From the NCBI GenBank assembly GCA_933228895.1, contig OW121850.1, forward strand, positions 32,807,773-32,871,772: 64,000 nt of DNA. The letters run 5' to 3'. Source of the DNA: Platycnemis pennipes (lineage: Eukaryota; Arthropoda; Insecta; Odonata; Platycnemididae). Of the stretch, positions 36,083 through 48,060 are shown in pieces. Every line of letters starts with the position of its first letter. The first letter of the stretch is position 1. A program made the translations under genes and the position numbers. The notes below the pieces were generated by a model. The model worked only from the letters and a program-made list of their open reading frames with translations. It was not told the origin of the DNA and made no database searches.

Positions 36083-39000
36083 AGATAGAGACACAATGTG
36101 CACAAAGATCCAGTTTAAAAAAAACTGCAAGACGAAGCGTTCATTCGTTAAGAGAAAGCACATACTATCCACCTAAAGCACGGTCCTCTTGCAATCACAC
36201 GGTGTGCATGTGAGATATTTAATTGCAATCACAAATGACAAATTTTCATAAACTGTTTAATATTAATTTAATGACTAAAGAAAATAGGAAGTTCAGCATA
36301 TATCCGCAACAAAATATATGATGACACTACATAAAACCTATTGAGAGAATAAAAATTTCAAATTTTGGTTTTGGGGACCATTGAGCAACATTTTTACCCA
36401 TACACTAATGCATGTGTTAATGCAATAATTTTCATAAAAATAAAATCATTACCAGGCATGAATTAAGGAGGTTTGATTAATTTCCTACCATCTATAACGT
36501 ATTTAAATAATGTAATTCTATCAAGGGAGACATACTTTAGAGGGCATCATATAAAAATAATGCTATAGATATAGTGTTAAAAAGCAATACAAACAAGGTG
36601 ACTCAACGTTGTTGTCCAACCAAAAGCAGCAATATTCAGCGGAGCTTCATGCTTATCGCAATTTAGTTTGATTCATGAAACACCCCTAAACGTGATTTGC
36701 AATTTCTCACCTACAGGACATGAATAAGGGAAATATTTATGCAATGCCTTTTCTGGAATTACAAAAATATCAATTAAATATTTTCTGGAACAAACGAACG
36801 CGGACCGCTTGTTTACGGAGGCCTTCGAGTGCTTCTATGCATAAGAATGGAGGTAGGCTGGTCTTTGAGAATCCCTAGCAGCTAAAAGGGAGGGCCAAAA
36901 TGTAAATGATTACGAAATAAAATGCAAATCAGGGGAATGTAATGGCCTCCGTGCCGGTTTTCTTGGAACCAATCGTTGAGGTGAAGTAAGGGAGCAAAAA
37001 GCAACGGAAAAAACAGCTGGCGAGTGGTAAAGAATATAGGGAAGGAGGAAATTGGAATCGAACGGGCTAGAGGAATAGATTGGGTGGAAGAAGAGAAGGG
37101 TGAAGGAATTAAGGGAGGGTCTTTCCGCGTAAATATAATATTTGAAGGAGAACGGGGTAGGATGTTTGACTGGCTCGGTTCAACGCAAAGAAAGAGGAGG
37201 ATGAAGAAGTTGAGAGAAAGTGACAGGAAAGGTGTAGCGTGCAATGGAAGGCTCAAGAGGGAAAAAGGGAAAGCCCTTGATAGAACTGAAAACAAATGAG
37301 GAATTCTTAGTATGCTATGATTGCATAGTGTTTAAAAGGTAATCGAAGAGTTGATAAAATTAAAAAAATGGCCATGGAACTCATCATTGAAAACAACAAA
37401 AAGTAGTTACCATTTAAGGTACTTTTTAAATGATATCGGCGTACATTACAAACTGAATTATCAAAGTTTACAATGTACTTACAGGTATTTTTTGATTACG
37501 TTTACCGTTAATTCGGGTCGTAGTAAATCAGTTACAATGTCCTAGAGTTCACGGGATGCGATCTTGATGACTTATCTCAATACATATCAATGGTTGATCA
37601 GAATTAGTAAATGAGCAAAATAATATGGCAGAGAATAACTTCATATGAGGAAGAACCTAGGTGCGAAGTAAAAATACTATGAATTAATGGAATAAAGAAA
37701 GTTTAAAATTTGACAGCCGTACTAGCGGGTTAGCTAGGCAGCCCAAAGACCGTTGGTATCATTTCCACCCTTGGGATGGATATTGTATCTTTTATAGGAT
37801 TAAGATTTTAGGGTAGTGTGATGCAATCTTCGCCGGTGAATCATCTAAAACCCGTCTTTCGCGACGGTTTGATTAAAAAATTTATCCGTTGAGTATGAAG
37901 ATATGAATCTGATATATTTGTTCTCCGGCGGAATTCACATATTTCTTTGAAAGCCTGTCTAATCGTGTGATACTTATAGGCGAAAAATGACACTCTCCGC
38001 TCTAAGAATGGACTCGATTTAATCGGAATGAATGACAATAAAAGCGCAGTTTGGTAGGTCCCACCGTTACTGAAAAGAAACAATTGAACAAAAAGGTTTT
38101 TTTTTTCTCAAAGGCAAATTTGCATATGTATCGTATACCAAGTATGTTCGACAACATTTTATTTTGATATTAAATAATAAAAACGCAATGAGAGAACAAC
38201 GATATCCAATCAGTTATTGCGAATGATTATTTTCGTACTAAACGATTTCTACTCATTGTCCGTACTCATAGCTCCATCAAGAGATAGCCAAGAGCCGGTA
38301 AAGAGGGCATTGAGAGGAAATGGATTCGAATAGAGATTAAAGAATTAGCAACATTATCTTGATTATTTGTCGAGAAAATACCATTTCTATAGCAAGTGAG
38401 CAAGAAATTAGAATGCAGATTTCGGAAGTTTAAAAAAGAACAGGAATATTCGGACAGTAGTGTAGCCACCTCAATCTACCTGGACTAATTAATTCTCCAC
38501 AGATATTAAATTCCTTGACATAACTTTATTGTCAGAAAAATCTGTTTTTGAACGATTTCCTATGAAATAGACCCTTGATTGCCCGAAAGATCTATAAGGA
38601 ACTGAATTCTGGCGTCCATAGATCCATAAATCAATAGAAAGCCACAAGAAGTTAGTTTACAAGCTTTCCTTTGCAAAAGAACACATCATGAGTTACCCTC
38701 TAAGAAGTATGCGGCCAATAACTCTCAGCCCATGCCTATGAATATAGAAATTAATGAGAAATCCTCAAACTAGATTGAAATTGTTTGGTCCCTGAATTTG
38801 ATGAGATTATTATAATGCAGTGGGATTTACCTCAAAGCTCCGCAAGTCATATCAAATTCTAAGGCCGCCGGTGGGACTAAAAATGAAAGATAATGAATAA
38901 TATCTATTTCAGCAAAAACACCATTAGGATGAAAACATATACGTCGTTAGGAATGATTGCGTACAAAACAGGACCTATTGAAGAGAAATAGACGGGTCTG

Positions 39001-39539
39001 CAGGGCGTTGAAGGTCACGCGAACGTGGTCATCGCGTTAAAATCAGTGAGAGGCTATGCGATGTCTGGCGGGGGAGACAGCATCACGTCGCCACGGATTT
39101 CATGAACGGACAAAGGGATTAATGCGGTGACAGCAATATGTGGTGGTGTTCGAGTTCGAGCGCGAGGGTTTTACGCTGACGAAGAGGCACGATAACGTGA
39201 TACCAATGCCTAATAACATTTGCAATTTAATATACCTTTAATTTTTTTGTAAATTCATCGCACTGCATGTAAGAGTATGTAAGTTTGAATTCATGGTGGA
39301 ACTGCTTGACGCAGTAATATGCATTGAGAAAATCTCAGACTACTGCATTAAATCCTTTATTTTTCCTATTAAATGTCTAGATCTAAGCGCTTTCAAGTGA
39401 GAAATAATACATCTGGTTAATTTTTTTAGGTTTCTAAAAAAATTCCAATTACCCATTTGTCATGTTAAGTACCCTCAATAGAAGAACACTGAAAATAATG
39501 CAATCTAATGAAGGTGCAAGAATCCTCTCTGAAAATCCA
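36083..39539. other. AT-rich non-coding stretch with two small GC-richer patches
   Basis: No gene recognised. At about 36990-37290 the plus strand is G/A-rich and opens a Pro/Leu/Ser-rich minus frame. At 38990-39200 an isolated CpG-rich segment of about 200 bases stands in AT-rich surroundings, and one plus-strand frame through it includes EGHANVVIALKSVRGYAMSG without matching a known family. Confidence 0.4.
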
Positions 39540-39645
39540 AACCTAGCATCGAATTCTTGGGTGTTAGGAAAACAAATAGTGTGTTCGCCTAGCATATGAA
39601 TAGCATAAACCTAGCAACGAATTCTTGGGTGTTAGGAACAAATAT
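39540..39645. repeat. Two-copy direct repeat, period about 68 bp
   Basis: The word AACCTAGCATCGAATTCTTG plus GGTGTTAGGAA and ACAAATA occurs at 39540-39578 and again, with one substitution and a small deletion, at 39608-39643. The spacer between the copies also contains a CCTAGCATATGAATAGCAT fragment related to the unit start. It is a short tandem duplication rather than a transposon. Confidence 0.85.
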
Positions 39646-40369
39646 TATGTATGAATTATCAACTATTATTTAAAAGACTAAACGCACGGATGATTGCCGG
39701 AGCAGGGAGTGAAATTTTAATATGTTATCTGAAACAGTATGTGCTGGAGCATATTTACTAGGTATTAAACTGTAGCGTTTCGCTCCTCTTTATTGGTCTC
39801 AATTGCGTAAATTTGGAGGCTTTTGCTATCGTTAAACTTGCTATGTGAGATTTAAAAGTAACGTTTTTAGCTTATTAATAAGAATCATTTGAGTAGATTT
39901 AGGAATGAAAATAAAAAAATTATGAGCCATCACCATTATTACACGTTTAGTATTTAACTTGTGAATTTCAAAAAATGGGCAAAGGTAAAGCACAATAAAG
40001 TTTCTTTCAGATGAGTAATTTAATCGATATTTTGGTAATAACTAGAGATTTCATTTTCATTAATACATGTGAAATGAAATCTATCTGCAGTTAAATCAAA
40101 TAGGTTCTGAAAATGAAGAGGAGATTTTAAAGGTCCTACAGCCACTTTTCCACTTCATTGCAGCCATTAGCATTTTTAGTTTAATGTTTAAAAATGGACC
40201 TCTATTTTCAAAAAGGAAATTTGTTTTAGATTGCTATCACTGTTTAGGAAAGCACGAAGTAATGTAAATTTCGGTTGGATAAGCATCAACCTGAATCATA
40301 AAATTGCGAATGCTTACATAAACTAATGTTAAACTGAATTGAAATGGTGTCCATTTTTCAACGATGGTT
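39646..40369. other. AT-rich spacer
   Basis: I see nothing recognisable in this stretch. Confidence 0.5.
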
Positions 40370-40960
40370 TTAAAATTCAAATTGAGGCCTCGCTGGAATC
40401 GCCGGGCATTTACATTTCGGGTCAGATTTCACGCCTTGGGATCTACTGACGAAATCGCTGCCGTCCCTACTCGTCGGATTCCGTCAGCGGGTCGTTTTCC
40501 CCCCCAAGCATCTGGCCCATTCGCCTCACCGTGTCTTTTTTTTTTGCCCTCCCCGTTTCCCTCCGCTACGTCGAAATTACGATCGTGGTTTTTCTTTCGG
40601 GCTAGCCGGACCGGCGGTATTTCCCCGGCGAATCAGACGCCCCATCGAGCGCCGCGGGGGCAACGGTTCGCCTCAAAACCAGCCGCACTTCGCCGCACCC
40701 GAGTAAGCTTTCGGAGCGGTGGGAGACGAGCGTGGGCGGAAGGAGGAGGAGCGGCTAATTCCGCGGCGGCAGCGGTGATAGTGGGGGGGGGGAGGGGGAA
40801 TTGAAGTCGGGGGATGGAGGGAGAGGAACGCCAGGAAGTGTAGGTTTGTGGGGGGCAGCGGTTCTCACATGGAGTGGGATGGGTCGAAGAGTGAGGACGA
40901 CCAAAAAGGCCGGGAGAATTCGTACTAAGATTTGAATAGAATACTAGGTGAGCGGGAATG
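40370..40960. promoter_or_regulatory. Strong CpG island
   Basis: This is the densest CG-dinucleotide cluster in the window, at 40370-40780, followed by a G-run tract (about 40780-40800, around ten consecutive Gs then AGGGGG). Boundaries with the AT-rich flanks are abrupt. The plus frame 40364-40804 (146 codons) starts with ATG but is Arg/Pro/Ala/Gly-rich, as expected for any frame through CpG-rich DNA, and resembles no protein I know. Unmethylated promoter-like DNA or a first exon of an unseen gene are the main possibilities. Confidence 0.45.
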
Positions 40961-41159
40961 TAAACATTTTATGCCCAAATTTGTGAAATGGAGATGTGTC
41001 AGAGAGAGGAATCTACTCCAAAGAAAGCTGTACACGATCATATTTACAAAATATGCTAATGCACATGGTTCAATCTATAATCGCTCAGTGTGCTATATAA
41101 AATAGCTAGGATTTTAAGGTGTGGAACCAATAATGAATGGTGTAAAATAGAATGAATAA

Positions 41160-42383
41160 TCTATATTAACATATGAGCATGAAGTGGTGTCTGTCAGCCT
41201 GTATGTTCACTACGCATCTCCTCAAAAACCACTAAACCGATTGAGCTGAAACTTTGAAGGATTATAGCGTATACACTAGAGGGTGCTATAGGCTATATAA
41301 GGCCCAAAAGTGGGTTCTGTTCCCGATTTTTTAAAGACCCGGGTTCGATTCCTGGCGCTAATTATTAGTTTGCATTGGTTTGAAAATGCTTTTTCAATTG
41401 ACGAGTTTATTCTCTCGCTCAGTAAAATAACTAAATGTTAATCGATTTATTTCATTCACTCTGTATTTAACGGGAAATTGTTTAAAAATTCTTATTTTCT
41501 CAATCAATTTACACTTTGCCCACGAGGTTCCTGGAAATGTGTAATTCACTTCCAAATATAGTGTTTGTTTTCGGTTCTTTTCCGAGCGTTGCTAAGTCAT
41601 TGTCGTCTCCGAAATGAAAACATCTGTCGTAGTGGAATGCCGTAAACGACATTGTGCTTTCCGCGAGGAGATAGGACTGAAAGCAATGTAGCCTATTCGT
41701 GAAGCAAGGTGAGCCATATTTTTCCGCACAAAGATACGTGCTGACTACTAGCGCTGCTCACGAATTTTGTAGGTTTGCATTTGGTTCAAATTGCGTATTT
41801 AAGTGAATGCTTCAACAGTGTTCAAATGTTGAACGTTTTTTCATTTCTTTACGGATTGGTACGGACTCGGGACATGAAGAGTAGAGATGAAACGCGTTCG
41901 AAACCGTCGTCGATTGAGATAGCTTGAGATTTTGAGATAGTTTAACAAAAACTCTAGCAGTAAGATGAAAAATTAATTGTTTTATAGATACGAGTCAAAT
42001 GGGGAAATTAAACATACGTGAAGGAACGATAAGTATTTAATTTAAATACGCTAAATTTGTACCAGGGGATAAAATCCAAATCTAAATATCTCATTACGTA
42101 TCCTTGTGATGTTCATTGCAATTGCTATTGCAATGATGCTAAAGAAGTTTTCCTTCCCTTCGAGCACAGCTCTTCAGGTATAAGTCCAGGCAGTATATAT
42201 ATGTTTACATTGGTTTAAATTATATTGATGGTTCCGAAACTGACTTGGAGCCATAGCCAACTACAACCGTTACACAAGTTTGCTTTCACCCCTTCATAAA
42301 AATGTAAAAATGTCTTAATCCAATTTGTATTTATTATACTTATTTCCGCTCTCCTTCGAATTTCAACGGGCACCTTCAGCTAG
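41160..42383 (+). mobile_element. Candidate non-autonomous Helitron
   Basis: The 5' end reads TCTATATTAACATATGAGCA, followed by a segment with CCTGTATGTTCACTACGCAT and ACCACTAAACCGATTGAGCT, of the type often seen near the 5' end of arthropod Helitrons. The 3' end is CGGGCACCTTCAGCTAG, with the CTAG terminus. The element starts with TC after an A (41159) and ends CTAG before a T (42384), so the insertion is A|T and there is no target duplication. The hairpin expected 10-12 bases before the 3' end is poor. A tRNA-like B box (GGGTTCGATTCCTGG, 41341-41355) lies inside. No Rep/helicase coding is seen over 1.2 kb. Confidence 0.6.
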
Positions 42384-42440
42384 TAACAAATAAATATAAA
42401 TATGAAAACGTTAGTTCATAGGAAAGGATCGAGAGGACAG

Positions 42441-42485
42441 CAAACTAATCTCAAAGTTAGTTTGACGCAGACTGATGATGATGAC
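42441..42485 (+). other. Hairpin followed by TGA repeat; LINE-tail-like module
   Basis: CAAACTAA and TTAGTTTG form a perfect 8-bp stem around an 8-base loop, and after GACGCAGAC comes TGATGATGATGACG. The order stem-loop, short linker, TGA trinucleotides resembles the 55.1 kb module and the tail of the LINE at 10.56 kb. It is probably the extreme 3' end of a 5'-truncated non-LTR element, inserted next to the Helitron. Confidence 0.4.
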
Positions 42486-42696
42486 GAAGATTTTAAACCC
42501 TCACTAGAGATGGAGATAACAAGGAGGTTAATACTCTGAAAAAATAACTCAAAAAATTATTCCAATCTATGCAACGGATATGGTTCGATTAATTATTTTC
42601 CCACTATGTTTTAGATACCGAGGTGAAAGGTAACCTATTTCCCTTTGTTTAACTCACAATAAAGGTTCAATTCTCAGGGGAAAGGTGAAAAAAGAA

Positions 42697-42802
42697 AGCC
42701 AGTTATGGTGGGAAGGTCTAAATTTTTCCAGCTAGGAAATCCTAAGCTTGCAAATTTGAATCTCGCCTAGACAATGGCTTTTGTGTTTGTTTTAGGATTA
42801 GG
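42697..42802 (+). mobile_element. tRNA-derived SINE, family C, copy 3
   Basis: The A-box region TTATGGTGGGAAGGTCTAA and a diverged B box AAATTTGAATCTCGCC are followed by CTAGACAATGGCTTTTGTG and TTTGTTTTAGGATTAGG. These align in order with the CCAGGGCATGGATATTTTG and TTTGTTCTAGGTTTAAG blocks of the 15.1 kb copy. Confidence 0.55.
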
Positions 42803-45800
42803 TTTACACGGAGAGATTGGTATTGGAGCAGTTATAGACCGATCCCAAAATTCTACCAGTGCAGAAAAGAAGCAAGATACCAAAATAAAAGTAAAAATCG
42901 TAATAGGGCTGTGATTTATACTCATGATTCACATTCATTATGCCTGATTTAAGGCCAAAACTCGATATTTAAAAAAGCAAAAAAATCCAAGGAATGAAAT
43001 GCTGTATTATAGTGGTGAGATTGGTAACATCCATAAATTTTGGGTGGGTCAAAAGTTTTAGATAAAGACATCCTACGATGAATTAAGGCCACATATAAAA
43101 CACTAAACAGTAATTATATAAATAATTGGAGATTACGAGCGGAGAAAAATAAAGTTGTGGAAAAATGAAGTTTATTGATTTATATTGCAATCAATCGTTT
43201 CTACCATATCACGACCGCTAACACGAACTCAATGATTTACCTTCAGAATTTTAGACTAGATGGCCAAGAACCACGAGTGTGAAACAAAAATATAAGGTTA
43301 ACAAAGAGTAGCTCCCATGGGAATAAAAAAATGGGAGGGAAAAGGTGGTCGAAGATGAGAAAGAGAAGTGTGACTGGTGGATTTTCTGCTTTTAGAAAGT
43401 ACTTCACTTTATTTTACGGTAATGAATCCATACTGAACGGATCCTGTTAATGAAATGAATTTTTGCTCGGCAAGATTTGGGAATCCCAAAGTCAACCGTC
43501 TGTAGTGGGGTCCTTTCCAATCACAAAAGAAACCTCCTTTTATATGAGGGGCGTGAGCCTTTCTGAAAACAAAAACAGAGAGAAATTGTGAACTTGGTCC
43601 CACATTATAAGAAGTCATTTCAGCGCAGTAATTTAATGGAAGGAAGGAAACGTGTCTTTAGTATGAGGGTCGAAGAAAGGCCAAAGGAAGTGGAAGGGGC
43701 ATTTCGGTAGGAGAAACACATAAATTGGGAGATAAACGGAGGGAGAGAGAATTGCGTGCGATAAAGGGTCTTGGAGTTGGTACGCCTTCGAGGCTTCGAC
43801 ACGGTTTGTTGGATTGCTAGTGCTCCATCACACTCCTCTACCCAACACCCTGAACAAACGCGCCATTCCCCTTTGCTTGACAAGAAATCCCTTTATGGAA
43901 CTTGCGGTCAACTTGCCGCAGTGGATTTTCGACGGTTCAAATCCATTATTCTTCCCATACCCTCCCCTCAACTACTCTTCTTGCATGGCTCTGCTGGTCC
44001 ACAGCTCAACTCAACCTCAATACAAGCAGTGTACAAGTATGCCGGCTCTCAAATACCCTTGACCCAAGGAAAACATTTTTCTCGTAGTTAAATTGTCTCC
44101 TTCGTGGTAAACATCTCATTATATAGACTTTTTGAAAACACAATGTACTTCTGGATTGCCTGCAAGCCTGGAAAGCATAATGCGTTTAAATTTTTCAAGC
44201 GAGTTCAGGCACTGATGAAATTTATACGAATTTCACATCCGATGGAATTTACAACATGCATTTTTTTGTTGAACGAGATAGTATAGGAGATACCAGGGAT
44301 TTTAAAATGTAATTGCCAAACCTGATTGCTTCAATACAATTAACGAAAAATATTTTGAACCATGAAGCTTTAAACTCAAATTTTTTTTAAAAGCATATCA
44401 GCGAACACAAGTCGATGTAGCGGGTCCCTCATATAGTTTAACCAGCCTAAGTTGAACACAAAAGAGATTGCCGGAGAGGATTTTTTCCAGTTTCAAGAAG
44501 GAAGGGATATGCCTGTTTAAGGCGACGAAAATGATAAGTGTGCAGTTTTGCCGATCTTAATTTAACTGAAGATGAACTGAAAGAGGAATTGAATAATTTT
44601 GAAATACGCCAAGATATATTTCTCCCGCAATCGCTCTTTGCATTCATGAATGGTAGTTGCCATTATGGCTTGGCGATCCATGGTCATTTAATTAAACTGC
44701 TTCAGCCACTTACCAAAAGAAAATGGGTAAAATGTTTCTTACTATTTTAGAAAATATCTATACACACCCTGATTAACAAAATCTGGGGCATATATTTAAA
44801 TACTATAATTAAAGATGATACTCGACTTTAAACACAACTTGTGTACTCATTAACACTAGCTGAAAACTCTAAAGTAAAGAAGTAAAGGATTCTGCTCAAA
44901 AACTCGATGGAATATTTCATGCAAGACTCAAATATTGAATTTCTTAGAAATGACCTTGGGAAAGGAAATTTATGACACATAATATAAATGTTTCAAAAAT
45001 ATTAATAGAAAATATGTACATGGTAAAAATACTTGACCATTTTTATTCATTAAATTTGACCAGTTCTTATACCTATAGTACCTAATGTAGTACCCTTAAC
45101 CTTTTTATTTTTTCTCAAGTTAGTTAATAAACAGCGTACATCAGAAAGAGTAGCTTATATTTTACGAACTATTTTTGACAAAACTAGCTTTTCTTGACCC
45201 GATAAAAATGAAAAAATTAATGAATAATAAAATGCATGCCAAAAATGGATCATAGTTAAAATATACATATAAATAAGAACCATCTGAGATTCATGCCACT
45301 CACCACTTAATAAGTTTTTTTTATTTCCTCAAATATTTTCTTAAGTCTGAGATGATCCGGAAAGAAGCCCAATCACCTGTGGGGAAAAGCATATGTTTGG
45401 AATCGAATGGAATTTTATAAAGATCATACATTCAACAATGACACTAATAACTGGATAATTATAAATGACGAAAGTAATTTATGGCTCAAATCTCCGAGCT
45501 AAGTAAAAGGCATTAACATCCGCTTTTTGGCGGGAAATATATGTGGCAAGAAGGGAAAAAAAATTTTTATCCTTTCCCTAAATTTTTGCCTTATCTCTTG
45601 TCTATTAACAAGAATCTCGGGCTGATTTCCTCAGAGAATATTGAAAAAAATCTCTGTGGAGCAATTTGTACACCTTGTAATGGGAAGAAACTTCTTTATA
45701 CCAAAACAAATCAGGTGCTCTCTCTCTAAAGTGATCACTAGAAAAGATAAATGAAAGTATACCATGTCTCGACGTTTATTTTTGAACCTCTTGGGTATTT

Positions 45801-47449
45801 CCTTAAAAAAAAGGAGTTCTTAAAAATTGGAAACAAAGTTAAACATAATGACACGAGGCTACTTCATATCTCAGCCCCGATGAAATAAAATGAGGTCCCT
45901 TCCAAACTTTTAAATTCAGATTCCACGCTACACCTCAATTCTGGGTAATCCTTTCTCAGCATCTAACACTCGCTATTCCGAGGAATTGTGGAGAGGTGGG
46001 GAGTTTATGATGAGGTGGACGCGAGGAGAAAAAGGTGGAATTGGAGCAAGGGTTTGAATTTACGGGATTACTTTCCTGGAGGAACCTGAAGGAACGGATT
46101 CAAGCGAAGTTTTAGTTTCCGCACTGCCTCTGAGAACTTTTAATTCCCTGCAAGATGACCTGCCCGGTGTCGCTCGGAGAAATTCTTGTAATTCAGTTGC
46201 CAAGAGCTTTTGCCAAATTAAAATATTTATTGCAGAAACAAGAAATAGCATGTATGAGCTCAGACATAATAATTTGATATCGTTAGGCATATTCAGGCTA
46301 ATTATAAAACAAGTGTCTGTATGATTTCCTTTTAAATCAACGCTCAATTAAAATTTATTTATTTCATTGGTATATTATAGGAACGTGAAGAAAAAAGAAA
46401 CGAAGAGAAGAGGTTTAATTAGCATCCATCATTCAACAACGGATCTTATGTTGATTTACCTTGGGAAACGTACTTTGATATGTCTTCATGTTATAATTAA
46501 TAATAATAAAACTAGAACCTGATAGCTGCGATTATTTTTAAGGGTTCTCAGTCTAATTCTGGACGTAAAATTGTTTCAAATCGGCAGTTACCGTGATTTT
46601 AAGAGTACTATTCTTCATTATAGGTCACCGCGAAGCCTTTATTTTAATTGATCTGGGTTTTTACTTTGGTGCCAAAGTAACTCCTTCAGATAATAAAGGA
46701 GATAAAAATGAAATGGGCAGTTTACTACACAATTCACGAGCCACCAGTCCTTCTAAAATTTCCCAAGAAATCTTCAAAATCAAAAGTTGGAGTTAAAACA
46801 ATATATAAAAAAATTATGCTCAATTTTCTGGACTCCTCAAATTCATGCTTCTGCTAGGAGGACAAAAATGAGTAATTAGCCATGAAATAATACAAAGCGT
46901 CACCGTGAAAGGAATCAGATAATACCCACTGATCATGATTATAAATATAAATATTAAATATAATTTGAGGTAATAACTGTCAACTGTAACAGAAACCTAA
47001 TGTTTTGGAGACGCAAAAGAAAGAGAATGGTTTTATATCATACATGTGAAAAAACTATAAATACTTCGATAAGAGGTGTTTTAATGCCATGCAGTACCCA
47101 TGCGTAAAAATGTTTCACTTCCATTCCCAGAGATAAAAGCTTATGAACACTAATGGTGAAAATATACAGCGTTTTATAATCATTATAGTTAAAGCAGAAT
47201 TTTCCACTGAATTTCACTAAAAAGCCGCAATATTTATGGTAACTGTAAAACCGAGATGAATTTAATTACATTTTAACAACTAGCATTCAATTAGTTAGCG
47301 TAATAAAGAATCAAAAATCTATTTCTGAATAATGCTATTATTATTTATTGTAGCTATGGTAATATAACCAAGGGTATGAGGGAATTGAAAATGTATTTGA
47401 TCACTGTGAACTTCAAATAGTTTTGTTTGCTCAATGATCTCCGATGGAG
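42803..47449. other. AT-rich non-coding stretch
   Basis: No gene recognised. A modest GC-richer segment lies at about 43690-43990. The plus frame 44538-44750 (70 codons; begins CSFADLNLTEDELKEELNNF, then EIRQDIFLPQSLFAF) has a protein-like amphipathic composition but no family I know and no supporting neighbour. Everything else follows base composition. Confidence 0.4.
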
Positions 47450-48060
47450 CGGAACGGCATACATCATTCCAGGTGTTTTGCGGATACACCAGGATAATAG
47501 CTTCTGGGGTGGGGATTTTACGCCACTTTGTCCGTGGGCACAAGTTTGTCTCGGATGCCTCGCCTCCTCCCTTTCACATCTCACTCTGTAATCCGCGGGG
47601 TTGACCCGACCCGGCCACTTCTTCGAATTATTCGACTCCATCTCCTAATTAATATGCGCGCAACCCAACGGAGTCGACCTCCTTGTGAATCGTAACGACC
47701 GACTCTTCTCGCAGCTTTGATTCCTGGTCTGCACGCCCCTCTGGATGCCGCCCTCATCTCCTTCCCCCCCTTCCTCCCCCCCCCCATCAGCACAAATACA
47801 CCCAATCGCTCGCCTTCCGGTATCTGGGGAGCGGGAGGGGAAACAATCCCGTAACTTCTGCCGTAATTGATCCGGTATCCACTTACCATAATGCACTAGC
47901 ATCCCGTCACCGCAACCTCCCCGAGCTCTCCCAAACAAAGTTTGTTCTTCGTGCTACGTACACAATCGCACAAGACTACCATTCCTTCCAAAAACCGCGC
48001 TCCTTTGCGCCTCAGGCTAGCGGCATATCCTGCTTTCATTCCATTTGCCCGCCTTCCCTC
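47450..48060. promoter_or_regulatory. CpG-bearing, pyrimidine-biased island
   Basis: CG dinucleotides are frequent from about 47570 to 47720 and again at 47790-47860. The plus strand is C/T-rich with a C-run region at 47763-47787. A homeodomain-type CTAATTAATATGCGCGC word sits at 47645-47661. Overlapping minus frames of about 100 codons are Gly/Arg-rich translations of this composition. I read it as a regulatory-type island of unknown target. Confidence 0.35.

Noticed and set aside
40364..40804. 146-codon Arg/Ala/Pro-rich frame starting with ATG
   Set aside because: CpG-rich DNA gives such frames by lack of stop codons. No motif was recognised. Kept only as a CpG island.
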